Notes under the pieces: model-generated
Database searches by the model: none
Told to the model about the DNA's origin: nothing
What the model saw: the letters and a program-made list of their open reading frames with translations, nothing else
Position numbers and translations under genes: made by a program
From: Planctomycetota bacterium
Lineage (GTDB): Bacteria > Planctomycetota > Planctomycetia > Pirellulales > Pirellulaceae
Length of the DNA: 6,300 nucleotides
Direction: 5' to 3'
NCBI GenBank assembly: GCA_023430365.1
Contig: JAEZAS010000285.1
Location: 1-6,300, forward strand
Shown here: positions 1-5,647 of the stretch, piece after piece
Position numbering within the stretch: the stretch's first letter is position 1
Layout of the letters: each line of letters opens with the position of its first letter

Positions 1-24
1 CGCCGGTGGAGAGTTTGGGGCGGC

Positions 25-92
25 GGGGCCAAAGCGACGCGTGGCCCCGTTCATATTGGATTGTAGTCGGGGCCACGCTGCGCTTCGGCCCC
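25..92. repeat. Inverted pair of REP-like GC-rich palindromes
   Basis: Two 24-nt palindromic units lie at 25-48 and 69-92, in opposite orientation and 20 nt apart. The first has arms GGGGCCA and TGGCCCC around a 10-nt loop; the second has arms GGGGCC and GGCCCC. Turned to the same orientation, the units differ at only 3 of 24 positions, so the pair also folds as one large hairpin with an 11-bp core stem (39-49 with 68-78). Two inverted palindromes with a short spacer resemble REP/BIME elements. The pair lies about 40 nt past the stop of the minus-strand gene ending at 132, so it could also act as its terminator or mRNA 3' stabiliser. The structure is read directly from the sequence; the REP assignment is inference. 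Confidence 0.7.
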
Positions 93-131
93 CGCCACTC
101 ATGATAATCGAAAAGCTGTGAAGCAGCCGTA

Positions 132-872
132 CTAGCCGACCCGCGCCGCACGCCGCTCGATCACGCCAGCCACGAACTCTTCGAAGATTCGCACATCGAG
201 CGCCGAGGCCGAATCGGCTTCGGGGTGGAACTGGGTGCCGATGGCAAACCAGTCTTCGCGGGTGCTTTCGATAGCTTCGATCACGCCGTCCGGGCAGCGG
301 GCCGAAACGGTGAAGCCTGGAGCGACTTCATCGACAGCCATGTGGTGCTGGCTGTTTACGCGAATCTCGCCGTCGCCGTAGACCCGCTCCATCAGGGTGC
401 CGAAGACGACTTCCAGGCCGTGGCGGTGCTCCGGGTCCTGGATATCTTTGTGCGGGATCGCGCTGGCGAATTCTTCGGGCAGGTGCAGGAACAGGTTGCC
501 CCCTTGGGCGACGTTCAGCAACTGCATGCCGGCGCCGATGCCGAAAGTCGGGATCCGGCGGTCGGCCAGCAGGCGGATGAGCTTGCGGTCGAAGTCCTCG
601 CGGCGGGGGTCCATGATTCGGACGCTGCTGTGCATCTGAAAGCCGTCGCGGCGGGGGTCGAGGTCGCCGCCACCGACGAGCACGAAGCCATCCAGCATCC
701 CGAGCACCTGGGTCAGGTCGCTTTCGTGCTCGAGAGGCGGCAGGATGACCGGAATCGCTCCCGCGGCCTGAATGCAGTTGTAGTAACCTGCCTGCACATA
801 GCTGAGGGCGGGACCCTCCTTACGGAGCGGGCGGTAATCAGCATTCAATCCAATCAGCGGCTTCACAGACAT
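132..872 (-). CDS. Peptidase C26 / class-I glutamine amidotransferase-like protein lacking the catalytic Cys
   Basis: The 246-aa product matches the gamma-glutamyl-gamma-aminobutyrate hydrolase-like (PuuD/peptidase C26) branch of class-I glutamine amidotransferases in length and layout. Visible landmarks are an N-terminal PLIGLNADYR strand (about residues 5-14), the GGGDLDP turn (about 67-73), the nucleophile elbow GIGAGMQLLNV (about 111-121), NSQHHM (about 173-178) and the C-terminal GTQFHPE, which supplies His216 and Glu218 of the triad. In active members the elbow reads GICRG; here the Cys position is Gly113 (GGC, 534-536) and the following Arg is Ala. Hydrolase activity by the usual Cys mechanism is therefore unlikely, although the fold and the His-Glu pair are kept. 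It may be a pseudoenzyme with a binding or regulatory role, or use other chemistry. No signal peptide is seen, so it is probably cytoplasmic. ATG at 872 is preferred over TTG at 878 because AAAGGGA lies 7 nt before it. The fold is confident; the substrate is unknown. Confidence 0.88.
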   Translation of the reverse strand: MSVKPLIGLNADYRPLRKEGPALSYVQAGYYNCIQAAGAIPVILPPLEHESDLTQVLGMLDGFVLVGGGDLDPRRDGFQMHSSVRIMDPRREDFDRKLIRLLADRRIPTFGIGAGMQLLNVAQGGNLFLHLPEEFASAIPHKDIQDPEHRHGLEVVFGTLMERVYGDGEIRVNSQHHMAVDEVAPGFTVSARCPDGVIEAIESTREDWFAIGTQFHPEADSASALDVRIFEEFVAGVIERRAARVG

Positions 873-879
873 CGTCAAA

Positions 880-886
880 TCCCTTT
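880..886 (-). promoter_or_regulatory. Ribosome binding site deciding the start of the C26-like gene
   Basis: The minus strand reads AAAGGGA here. It ends 7 nt before the ATG at 872-870 but only 1 nt before the in-frame TTG at 878-876. The spacing favours the ATG, giving a protein that begins MSVKPL. No convincing -35/-10 pair was found further upstream. Confidence 0.5.
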
Positions 887-1825
887 ACGTGTGCGAGGTA
901 CGAACCGAACCCGAAAATCCCTACGGGCGTGTTCTCCGGCGATTCCAAGCCAAGACCTTCGACAGACAGGAATCAGACAAAACTGGCAAAGTGCAAATCA
1001 GCAACGCACGCTGCGGGGCATACGTTTCGTGTGCGATGGCTACCGGCGCTGGAGAGAAGAAGTCGCGCGGTTGTCATCCATGACGACGCCTGACTAAGGC
1101 AGGCGGCTGGTTGCTCCTCAGCACCGAGTTCATCCGGAACCTGGGCCGAAGCGATCTCCCTATCGAGTGAGGAACGAATCCATTCGTCGTTGCTTGACTT
1201 GAAGCACCAACAAGACAGGGAGCAATCTAGGCCCAGCCGGCAAAGTCGCAAGGAGCGAGCACTATTTTGGTGTTGGTGGCCGGTGTAACCACAAGATTGT
1301 GTGCAAGCAGCGGTTGCCAGCATCGGATTTTGCTATTGCACACTTGTGACGATGTTTCCGGTTGCAGCGGGCTGCGGCTGGCTCAATCTGTCGACAGTAC
1401 CGGTTGCATGTTGCCCGAAAGCATCACGGTGACCCGCAGCCCCTCAAACCGGGCTACCGAAACGCAAATTGCGCGCAACTCTTTATAGGACGGAGTTTAA
1501 GTCCGCAGCGGGTCGGTTTAAAAAGATTGCTAGCCCTCGCGAAGTGCGGCACGTCGTTTGTACTGCACGGTTGCCTGCTTTGCGCAGCTTTTAGCTGGCG
1601 AGAAAAGTTTTTCAGCATGTGGGGGAAACGACCGAATATTCAATTCATGCGGGTTGGTTAGCCGCTCGCATTGCGCGTACAGATCTCGGCCCGGTTCGCC
1701 AGGCTGGGAACAAACGCGGGCAAAGTCGCCAATTGAATATTGCTTCGTTGATTGAACGACTGGAAAGTGCGGCGATAGGGCTCGTGTACGCGTGGCACAG
1801 AGCGGCTTGCTCTCCTTGCAAGGCG
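887..1825. other. Long intergenic region without a credible gene
   Basis: About 940 bases lie between the start of the C26-like gene and the leader hairpin of the DUF1573 gene. Open frames here (for example 973-1323 minus, 1267-1488 plus, 1362-1661 plus) start at weak codons, lack ribosome binding sites and encode Cys/Ser/Arg-rich strings with no recognisable domain, so I call none. Visible structure: a 14-bp palindrome at 1174-1187 (ACGAAT/ATTCGT around CC), a 6-bp stem at 1087-1105, a perfect 10-bp palindrome TTGCGCGCAA at 1469-1478, four direct CGGTTGC heptamers (1311, 1359, 1401, 1568), and an 11-bp inverted repeat at 1635/1731. The two genes are divergent, so both promoters should be here, but I cannot place either with confidence. 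A small RNA or a decayed gene is possible and unproven. Confidence 0.5.
1635..1741. repeat. 11-bp A/T-rich inverted repeat, arms 85 bp apart
   Basis: AATATTCAATT at 1635-1645 is the exact reverse complement of AATTGAATATT at 1731-1741. The arms are A/T-rich in otherwise GC-rich DNA and lie 119-225 bp before the DUF1573 start. They could be paired sites for a regulator or the base of an RNA structure in the leader. The match stops sharply at both ends, which argues against a transposon terminus with longer arms. Confidence 0.4.
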
Positions 1826-1854
1826 CCCGCTGGCCGCGGCCACAGCGGGAGGAG
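1826..1854 (+). promoter_or_regulatory. GC-rich leader hairpin flush against the Shine-Dalgarno of the DUF1573 gene
   Basis: CCCGC (1826-1830) pairs with GCGGG (1845-1849), and inside it the perfect 12-bp palindrome TGGCCGCGGCCA (1831-1842) continues the stem, leaving CA as a bulge. The stem ends at 1849 and the Shine-Dalgarno AGGAG starts at 1850, followed by a 5-nt spacer and ATG at 1860. This is the only textbook ribosome binding site in the window. A hairpin this close could limit ribosome access or protect the 5' end; either effect is inferred. Confidence 0.5.
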
Positions 1855-1859
1855 TTTCC

Positions 1860-2879
1860 ATGATTCGCAAATTCTGTTGGACCCTGATGGTGGTGCTCGT
1901 GGCAACGTCGCCCGTGGCCGCCAAGGAATGGGCCCAGAAAATGTTCGCCGTCAAGACGCATGACTTCGGGCATGTCGCCCGCGGCGCAAAAACAGAATAC
2001 GCCTTCGAGTTGCAGAACCTCTACGAAGAGGATGTGCACATCGCAGCCGTGCGCACCAGCTGTGGCTGCACCACGCCGACCATCACCAAGGACACGCTGA
2101 AGACGTGGGAAAAGGGGGCGATCCTCGCCACCTTCAATACCCGCTCCTTCCAGGGCGATCGCAAGGCGACCATCACCGTCGTCATCGACAAGCCGTACTA
2201 CGCCGAAGTCCAGCTCAACGTCGCCGGCTACATCCATGCCGACGTCGACTTCCAGCCGGGTTCGATCAACTTCGGCGAAGTCCCCGCCGGTCAGGCGATG
2301 GAGCAGACCGTCACGGTGACTCGCAACGGCGCCACCAACTGGCAAATTGCCGACGTCCAAAGCGCCAACGAAAACCTCGAGGTTGAGCTGAGCGATCCGA
2401 TCCGTCAGCCGGGACGAACGACCTACAACATGCTCGTTCGCCTCAAGGGTGACGCCGCGCCGGGCTACATCCAAGACTCGCTGATGCTGGTCACCAACGA
2501 CCGCAACATGCCGCAAGTGCCGATCGCGGGCGAAGGACGTATCGTTCCGCCTCTGACCGTCAGCCCATCGTCCCTCTATCTGGGCGCAGTGGCTCCCGGA
2601 CAGACAGTGACGAAGCAACTGGTCGTTCGCGCGAAAACGCCATTCCGCATCACCAACATCGCTTGCGAGGACGGCGCCTTCCAATTCAAGGTGGCTGACC
2701 AACCTCGCGCGGTGCACCTGGTGCCGGTGACGTTCACCGCTCCGACGAGCCCCGGCGATATCGAGCGGATGATCGAGATTCAGACCGATCTCCCCTCGGG
2801 AGGCGTCGCAACCTGCATCGCTCGCGGCAGCATCAAAGAAAACGCCGGCCAGATCTCGCTCAAACCGGTGACGAAGTAA
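1860..2879 (+). CDS. Secreted DUF1573 protein with three Ig-like (ASH/MSP-type) domains
   Basis: The 339-aa product starts with a Sec signal peptide: MIRKF, a hydrophobic core (about residues 6-19) and a likely cut after SPVAA (about residue 21). Three beta-rich repeats follow, each opening with an xxFGxVxxG-type strand-turn: HDFGHVARGAKTEYAFELQN (about 34-53), INFGEVPAGQ (about 136-145) and LYLGAVAPGQ (about 239-248). The first repeat carries the DUF1573 hallmark SCGCTTP, with Cys68 and Cys70 in a CGC arrangement; the other two lack it. DUF1573 proteins are envelope or exported proteins of unknown function, abundant in planctomycetes and Bacteroidetes and related to ASH/major sperm protein folds. 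The two Cys could bind metal or take part in redox chemistry, but this is unproven. The start is secure: ATG lies 5 nt after AGGAG and directly begins the signal peptide. The gene stands alone and converges on the HtrA gene. Family and export are confident; the role is not. Confidence 0.92.
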   Translation: MIRKFCWTLMVVLVATSPVAAKEWAQKMFAVKTHDFGHVARGAKTEYAFELQNLYEEDVHIAAVRTSCGCTTPTITKDTLKTWEKGAILATFNTRSFQGDRKATITVVIDKPYYAEVQLNVAGYIHADVDFQPGSINFGEVPAGQAMEQTVTVTRNGATNWQIADVQSANENLEVELSDPIRQPGRTTYNMLVRLKGDAAPGYIQDSLMLVTNDRNMPQVPIAGEGRIVPPLTVSPSSLYLGAVAPGQTVTKQLVVRAKTPFRITNIACEDGAFQFKVADQPRAVHLVPVTFTAPTSPGDIERMIEIQTDLPSGGVATCIARGSIKENAGQISLKPVTK

Positions 2880-2896
2880 ACCCGCAGACACCGCAG

Positions 2897-2917
2897 CCGG
2901 GAGCTAACAGCTCCCGG
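2897..2917 (+). terminator. Gene-end hairpin of the DUF1573 gene, AAC triloop
   Basis: A perfect 9-bp stem with arms CCGGGAGCT and AGCTCCCGG and loop AAC lies 17 nt after the stop codon. No T-run follows, so it is not a classical intrinsic terminator. It may end transcription without a U-tract, protect the 3' end, or be a dispersed repeat. A weaker fold (GGCGA 2923-2927 with TCGCC 2935-2939) follows at once. Its design matches the hairpins at 2999-3019 and 5648-5668. Confidence 0.6.
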
Positions 2918-2998
2918 AGAAGGGCGAACAGTTCTCGCCACGCAGGTTGGCTCAACCCAACGCGCTCGCAGCAATCGCCCCCTCCACCAGCAATCTCT

Positions 2999-3019
2999 CC
3001 GGAGCGTGTTACGCTCCGG
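2999..3019 (-). terminator. Gene-end hairpin of the HtrA gene, AAC triloop
   Basis: Read on the minus strand, arms CCGGAGCGT and ACGCTCCGG form a perfect 9-bp stem around an AAC loop. It begins 5 nt after the HtrA stop codon (3027-3025). No U-tract follows on the minus strand. It faces the DUF1573 hairpin across the convergent gap, so each gene has its own hairpin in its own sense orientation. Confidence 0.6.
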
Positions 3020-3024
3020 CAAAA

Positions 3025-4344
3025 TCACTGCCGCGGGCGCTCCCCGACGGCCACTTCCACCGTCACTTCCTCGCCGCCTCGCAGCAGCACCACTTGAGCC
3101 GTGGTGCCGACCTCCGTCCGGGCCACCAGATTGCTTAGCGATGCAGGCCCTTTGATGGGCGAGTCGTTCCAGCGGAGCACGATGTCTCCCACCAGGATGC
3201 CCGCCGCCGCGGCCGGCGAATCTTTTCCGCCTTCCTTCACGACTTGAGCGACCAGGGCTCCGAGCCCTTCCTGAATGCCCAACTCGCGGGCGCGATCCTC
3301 ATTGATCGAATCGAGCGCCACGCCGAGCCAACCGCGGCGAACTTCTCCTTCGCCCCGCAGCCGCTCATAAACCTCGCGGGCTACATTGCTCGGAACCGCG
3401 AAGCTGATGCCTTGATAAGCGTCGCCGACGATCGCCGTGTTCACCCCCACCACGCCGCCACGGGCATTCACCAGCGGACCACCGCTATTGCCGGGATTTA
3501 CCGCGGCGTCGGTCTGGAGGAAGTCCTGATAGGGGGTCCCAGCCAGGCCGGCCCGGTGCTTGGCGCTCAAAATGCCCGAGGTAATGCTGCGCTCCAACCC
3601 AAACGGACTGCCAACGGCCCAGACAAGGGCGCCGACATCGGTATCGTCGCTGTTCCCCCAGTCAGCAGCGATGAGATTTCCCGCATCGACGCGGATCACC
3701 GCCAGGTCGGTCTCCGGGTCCATTCCCACGACTTCGCCGATCACCCGTCGGCCATCGGATAGAGCGACTCGGATCTCGCGCGCGTCGCGCACGACGTGAT
3801 AGTTCGTCACGATGTATCCCTCAGGATCGACGACAAAGCCCGAGCCTTGTCCGTCGAGAGGGGATCGTCGTGGCGGAGTCATCCCGCTGCCGGGCAGATG
3901 GAGCGTGCTGATCGGGGGCTGAGCTGGCCCGATCGTGTTGATATGCACCACGCTCGGCCCCACCCGCTGCGAAATCATCTGATACGCAGTCGAGAGCTGC
4001 TCGAGGGGCGAACCGGGGAGTTTTTCCGAGGCAATTTCATACTCAGCCCGCTGCTTACCGCGGGTGAGGGCGTACTGCGTTTGCTCCGCGATATACGGCA
4101 CCAGATAGGCCATGGTCAGCGCCACGGCGAGAAACGTTAGGAGCCAGACGAGCTTGGCCCAGGCCAGCTGAATGCGAGCCGCATCGGCAGGGCTCACGTC
4201 AGCCCGCGCCGCCAGGACCGGATCATCGCGCAGCGTGGCAGCCCGGTTCGGCTCACTGTTGCGGCCACCTCTCGACGGTTCGGTAGCGAGGCTAGACGCT
4301 GCAGCGTCCGGCCGGACGCCGTCGGTTTCGAGAAATGCATCCAT
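3025..4344 (-). CDS. HtrA/DegP-like membrane-anchored serine protease with one PDZ domain
   Basis: The predicted protein has 439 aa from the ATG at 4344 (453 from the ATG at 4386). In the 439-aa numbering: a polar tail of about 60 residues, one transmembrane segment (about 62-84, WAKLVWLLTFLAVALTMAYL), a short charged stretch that may be coiled coil, a trypsin-like S1C protease domain (about 125-330) and one PDZ domain (about 338-434). The triad is visible: His183 in TNYHVV, Asp213 in ETDLAVIRV and Ser287 in GNSGGP. The N-terminus has no cleavable signal, so the segment is probably a signal anchor with the protease outside the cytoplasmic membrane, where HtrA enzymes degrade or refold damaged proteins; PDZ domains bind C-terminal tails or gate activity. 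A single PDZ is closer to DegS than to two-PDZ DegP. I prefer the 4344 start because the upstream ATG overlaps a TATAAT -10 box and would precede the transcript. The gene is monocistronic and divergent from aat. Confidence 0.92.
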   Translation of the reverse strand: MDAFLETDGVRPDAAASSLATEPSRGGRNSEPNRAATLRDDPVLAARADVSPADAARIQLAWAKLVWLLTFLAVALTMAYLVPYIAEQTQYALTRGKQRAEYEIASEKLPGSPLEQLSTAYQMISQRVGPSVVHINTIGPAQPPISTLHLPGSGMTPPRRSPLDGQGSGFVVDPEGYIVTNYHVVRDAREIRVALSDGRRVIGEVVGMDPETDLAVIRVDAGNLIAADWGNSDDTDVGALVWAVGSPFGLERSITSGILSAKHRAGLAGTPYQDFLQTDAAVNPGNSGGPLVNARGGVVGVNTAIVGDAYQGISFAVPSNVAREVYERLRGEGEVRRGWLGVALDSINEDRARELGIQEGLGALVAQVVKEGGKDSPAAAAGILVGDIVLRWNDSPIKGPASLSNLVARTEVGTTAQVVLLRGGEEVTVEVAVGERPRQ

Positions 4345-4384
4345 AACGATGCCGCCAGGCCGAGATAAGTCCAACGAACGCCTC

Positions 4385-4413
4385 ATTATAGGCGAACGGT
4401 CCAGGCCAGTTCC
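4385..4413 (-). promoter_or_regulatory. Predicted HtrA promoter, TATAAT with GGAACT 17 bp upstream
   Basis: On the minus strand a perfect -10 box TATAAT occupies 4390-4385, and GGAACT occupies 4413-4408, exactly 17 nt upstream. Transcription would start near 4378, leaving a leader of about 34 nt before the ATG at 4344. GGAAC is the classic -35 core of ECF sigma factors, which often control htrA genes, but the -10 here is of housekeeping type, so the sigma class is unclear. No strong Shine-Dalgarno precedes the 4344 start. Confidence 0.5.
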
Positions 4414-4594
4414 ACCACTTTCCGGCCAAGGAGCCCGCCCCGAGGTCGTGAATCCGTCCCTGCGACCACTTCAAACCGGCAACTTGCAGTCCATTCGACC
4501 TCGCCACTGGCAAAAATGCTTGCCCTCGACCCTGCAGGCGCCCGCCTTCGAAGTCCACTTACGTCAACGCACTCTCTTGTCCTTGGGCAGCCGA

Positions 4595-4680
4595 GTGTTG
4601 ATAAACCCACCCGGTTTATCAACACCAACCCGCCCCCAGGGGCCCCCAACTTGTTGATAAACCTCCTGGGTTTATCAACA
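4595..4680. repeat. Two tandem 29-bp palindromes with GTTGATAAACC arms
   Basis: Unit 1 has arms GTGTTGATAAACC (4595-4607) and GGTTTATCAACAC (4613-4625) around CACCC. Unit 2 has arms TGTTGATAAACC (4652-4663) and GGTTTATCAACA (4669-4680) around TCCTG. The 12-nt arms are identical between units, the loops differ, and the units repeat with a 56-bp period, separated by C-rich DNA. Conserved arms with free loops suggest selection on the paired structure or on half-sites. They could be operators for a dimeric regulator acting on HtrA and/or aat, or a dispersed planctomycete repeat. Each arm contains TTATCAACA, one base off the DnaA box TTATCCACA, but nothing else supports an origin. Confidence 0.8.
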
Positions 4681-4819
4681 CCCCCCACCCGCGAGGCGAG
4701 GGAACGAATCGTCGTAACTCAACCTACGCTTCCGAGCGTTGCCCGCTAATCCCGTCGCCAGGGTGAGAGCGCGAGGTGCCCAGCGTCACTCAGCAGAGAT
4801 GAGTCGCTAAAGTCATTGT

Positions 4820-4839
4820 GTAATGTATTAAAACGTTAC
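4820..4839. promoter_or_regulatory. A/T-rich imperfect palindrome upstream of aat
   Basis: GTAATGT (4820-4826) and ACGTTAC (4833-4839) form an inverted repeat with one mismatch around a 6-nt A/T centre. It is an A/T island about 60 bp before the likely aat -10 box. It could be an operator or simply promoter-associated A/T-rich DNA; evidence is thin. Confidence 0.2.
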
Positions 4840-4900
4840 GAGTTTGTCAATAAGTTCCGTCGGGCGGTTTGCGCTTCATCGCCGCGCTTCCACGCTCCGC

Positions 4901-4906
4901 TACAAT
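4901..4906 (+). promoter_or_regulatory. Likely -10 box of aat
   Basis: TACAAT followed by AAAAA lies 45 nt before the ATG at 4952, predicting a start near 4913 and a leader of about 39 nt. No recognisable -35 box lies 16-18 nt upstream. The placement argues against the longer in-frame TTG start at 4844, which would precede this promoter. Confidence 0.4.
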
Positions 4907-4951
4907 AAAAACCCTGGCTCCACCTCACCGTTTCGCGAGCGACTCCATCTC

Positions 4952-5620
4952 ATGTTTCCGCCCAGCGATCGCCCCAACTTCCCTTCGCCGCTGGAGGCTG
5001 GCCCGGAAGGGCTGTTGATGGTCGGCGGCTCCTTGCGACCGGAATGGCTCTACGAGGCCTATCGCACGGGCATTTTTCCCATGCCCTTGCGCCTGGAAGG
5101 ACGGCGCGTGCTCGCCTGGTTCTCGCCCGACCCGCGCGGCATCCTCGAGCCTGAGGAGTTCTATACCTCCAGCCGATTGGCCCGTCGGCTCAAGCGGGGA
5201 GAGTTTCAGTTCTCGATCAATCAGGCGTTCCCGCAGGTCATCGAAGGCTGCGCTCAGCCGCGCGACAACGATAGCGACACCTGGCTGACGCTCTCGATGC
5301 AGACCGCCTACATCGCTCTGCACGAGCTGGGCTACGCCCACAGCGTCGAAGTGTGGCAAGACGGCCTGCTCGTGGGAGGCGTTTACGGAGTGGCCATCGG
5401 CGGCGTCTTCGCCGGCGAGTCGATGTTCCATCGCGTCACCGACGCCTCGAAAGCGGCGCTCCACCATCTCACCCGCCGCCTCATCGACCGCGGCTACACC
5501 CTCTTCGACGTCCAGTGGACCAACGACCACACGAGCAGCCTAGGCGCCAAAGAAATCCGCCGCCGCATCTACCTGAAACGCCTCGCCCAAGCCGTCCAAC
5601 TCGACCGCAGCTTCGTGTAA
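4952..5620 (+). CDS. aat: Leucyl/phenylalanyl-tRNA-protein transferase
   Basis: The 222-aa product has the full set of Aat hallmarks: FPSPLEAGPEGLLMVGGSL (about residues 10-28), YRTGIFPMP (37-45), WFSPDPRGIL (56-65), HSVEVW (130-135), the core GGVFAGESMFHRVTDASKAAL (150-170) with Glu156 in GES, and FDVQWTNDHTSSLGA (185-199) with Asp187 and Gln189 corresponding to the Asp/Gln pair of the E. coli enzyme. Aat acts in the cytoplasm. It transfers Leu or Phe from aminoacyl-tRNA to proteins with N-terminal Lys or Arg, creating a bacterial N-degron recognised by ClpS for ClpAP degradation. Length is typical. The segment between GIFPMP and WFSPDPR is slightly longer than in E. coli. The ATG at 4952 is chosen because homology starts there and it follows the TACAAT box; an in-frame TTG at 4844 would add 36 unrelated residues. 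No clear Shine-Dalgarno is seen. The gene stands alone, divergent from HtrA. Confidence 0.95.
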   Translation: MFPPSDRPNFPSPLEAGPEGLLMVGGSLRPEWLYEAYRTGIFPMPLRLEGRRVLAWFSPDPRGILEPEEFYTSSRLARRLKRGEFQFSINQAFPQVIEGCAQPRDNDSDTWLTLSMQTAYIALHELGYAHSVEVWQDGLLVGGVYGVAIGGVFAGESMFHRVTDASKAALHHLTRRLIDRGYTLFDVQWTNDHTSSLGAKEIRRRIYLKRLAQAVQLDRSFV

Positions 5621-5647
5621 CGGGGCCTCGATCCGAGTGGAAAGCAG

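Larger units (their letters stand above)
4414..4951. other. Divergent HtrA/aat intergenic region
   Basis: About 540 bases separate the HtrA promoter from the aat start. Open frames here (for example 4386-4688 minus, 4516-4749 plus) mostly translate the palindromes below plus proline/arginine-rich sequence and show no domain, so none is called. The region contains two tandem 29-bp palindromes (4595-4680), an A/T-rich imperfect palindrome (4820-4839) and the likely aat -10 box (4901-4906). In 4414-4594 I see nothing recognisable. Confidence 0.5.

Noticed and set aside
225..1097. Plus-strand open frame of 290 codons
   Set aside because: It is antisense to the C26-like gene, runs into the intergenic region and shows no domain or ribosome binding site.
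973..1323. 116-codon minus-strand frame in the long intergenic region
   Set aside because: It has a Cys/Ser-rich composition, no domain, and no ribosome binding site.
1793..1811. Sigma-54 promoter (TGGCAC ... TTGCT) before DUF1573
   Set aside because: The gap between the two elements is 8 nt instead of 5, so the -24/-12 spacing is wrong.
1530..2891. Minus-strand open frame of 453 codons
   Set aside because: It is fully antisense to the DUF1573 gene, encodes His/Arg/Gly-rich sequence without domains, and is the expected by-product of high GC at third codon positions.
4595..4680. CRISPR mini-array (29-nt repeats, 27-nt spacer)
   Set aside because: There are only two units, the centres of the repeats differ, the spacer is low-complexity C-rich DNA, and no cas gene is present.
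4596..4680. Replication origin with four DnaA-box-like TTATCAACA sites
   Set aside because: Each site has one mismatch at a position normally conserved, all are explained by the palindrome arms, there is no clear unwinding element, and no dnaA, dnaN or gidA lies nearby.
1171..4715. Shared GGAACGAATC at 1171-1180 and 4701-4710, both followed by GTCGT (with a 5-nt insertion in the first)
   Set aside because: Ten bases plus five with a gap is close to what chance allows, and no further similarity flanks either copy.
4844..4951. Longer aat start at TTG 4844
   Set aside because: The extra 36 residues are unlike Aat, the start codon is weak, and the TACAAT box at 4901 would lie inside the coding region.
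4925..5530. Minus-strand open frame of 201 codons
   Set aside because: It is antisense to aat, whose conserved motifs fix the real strand and frame.
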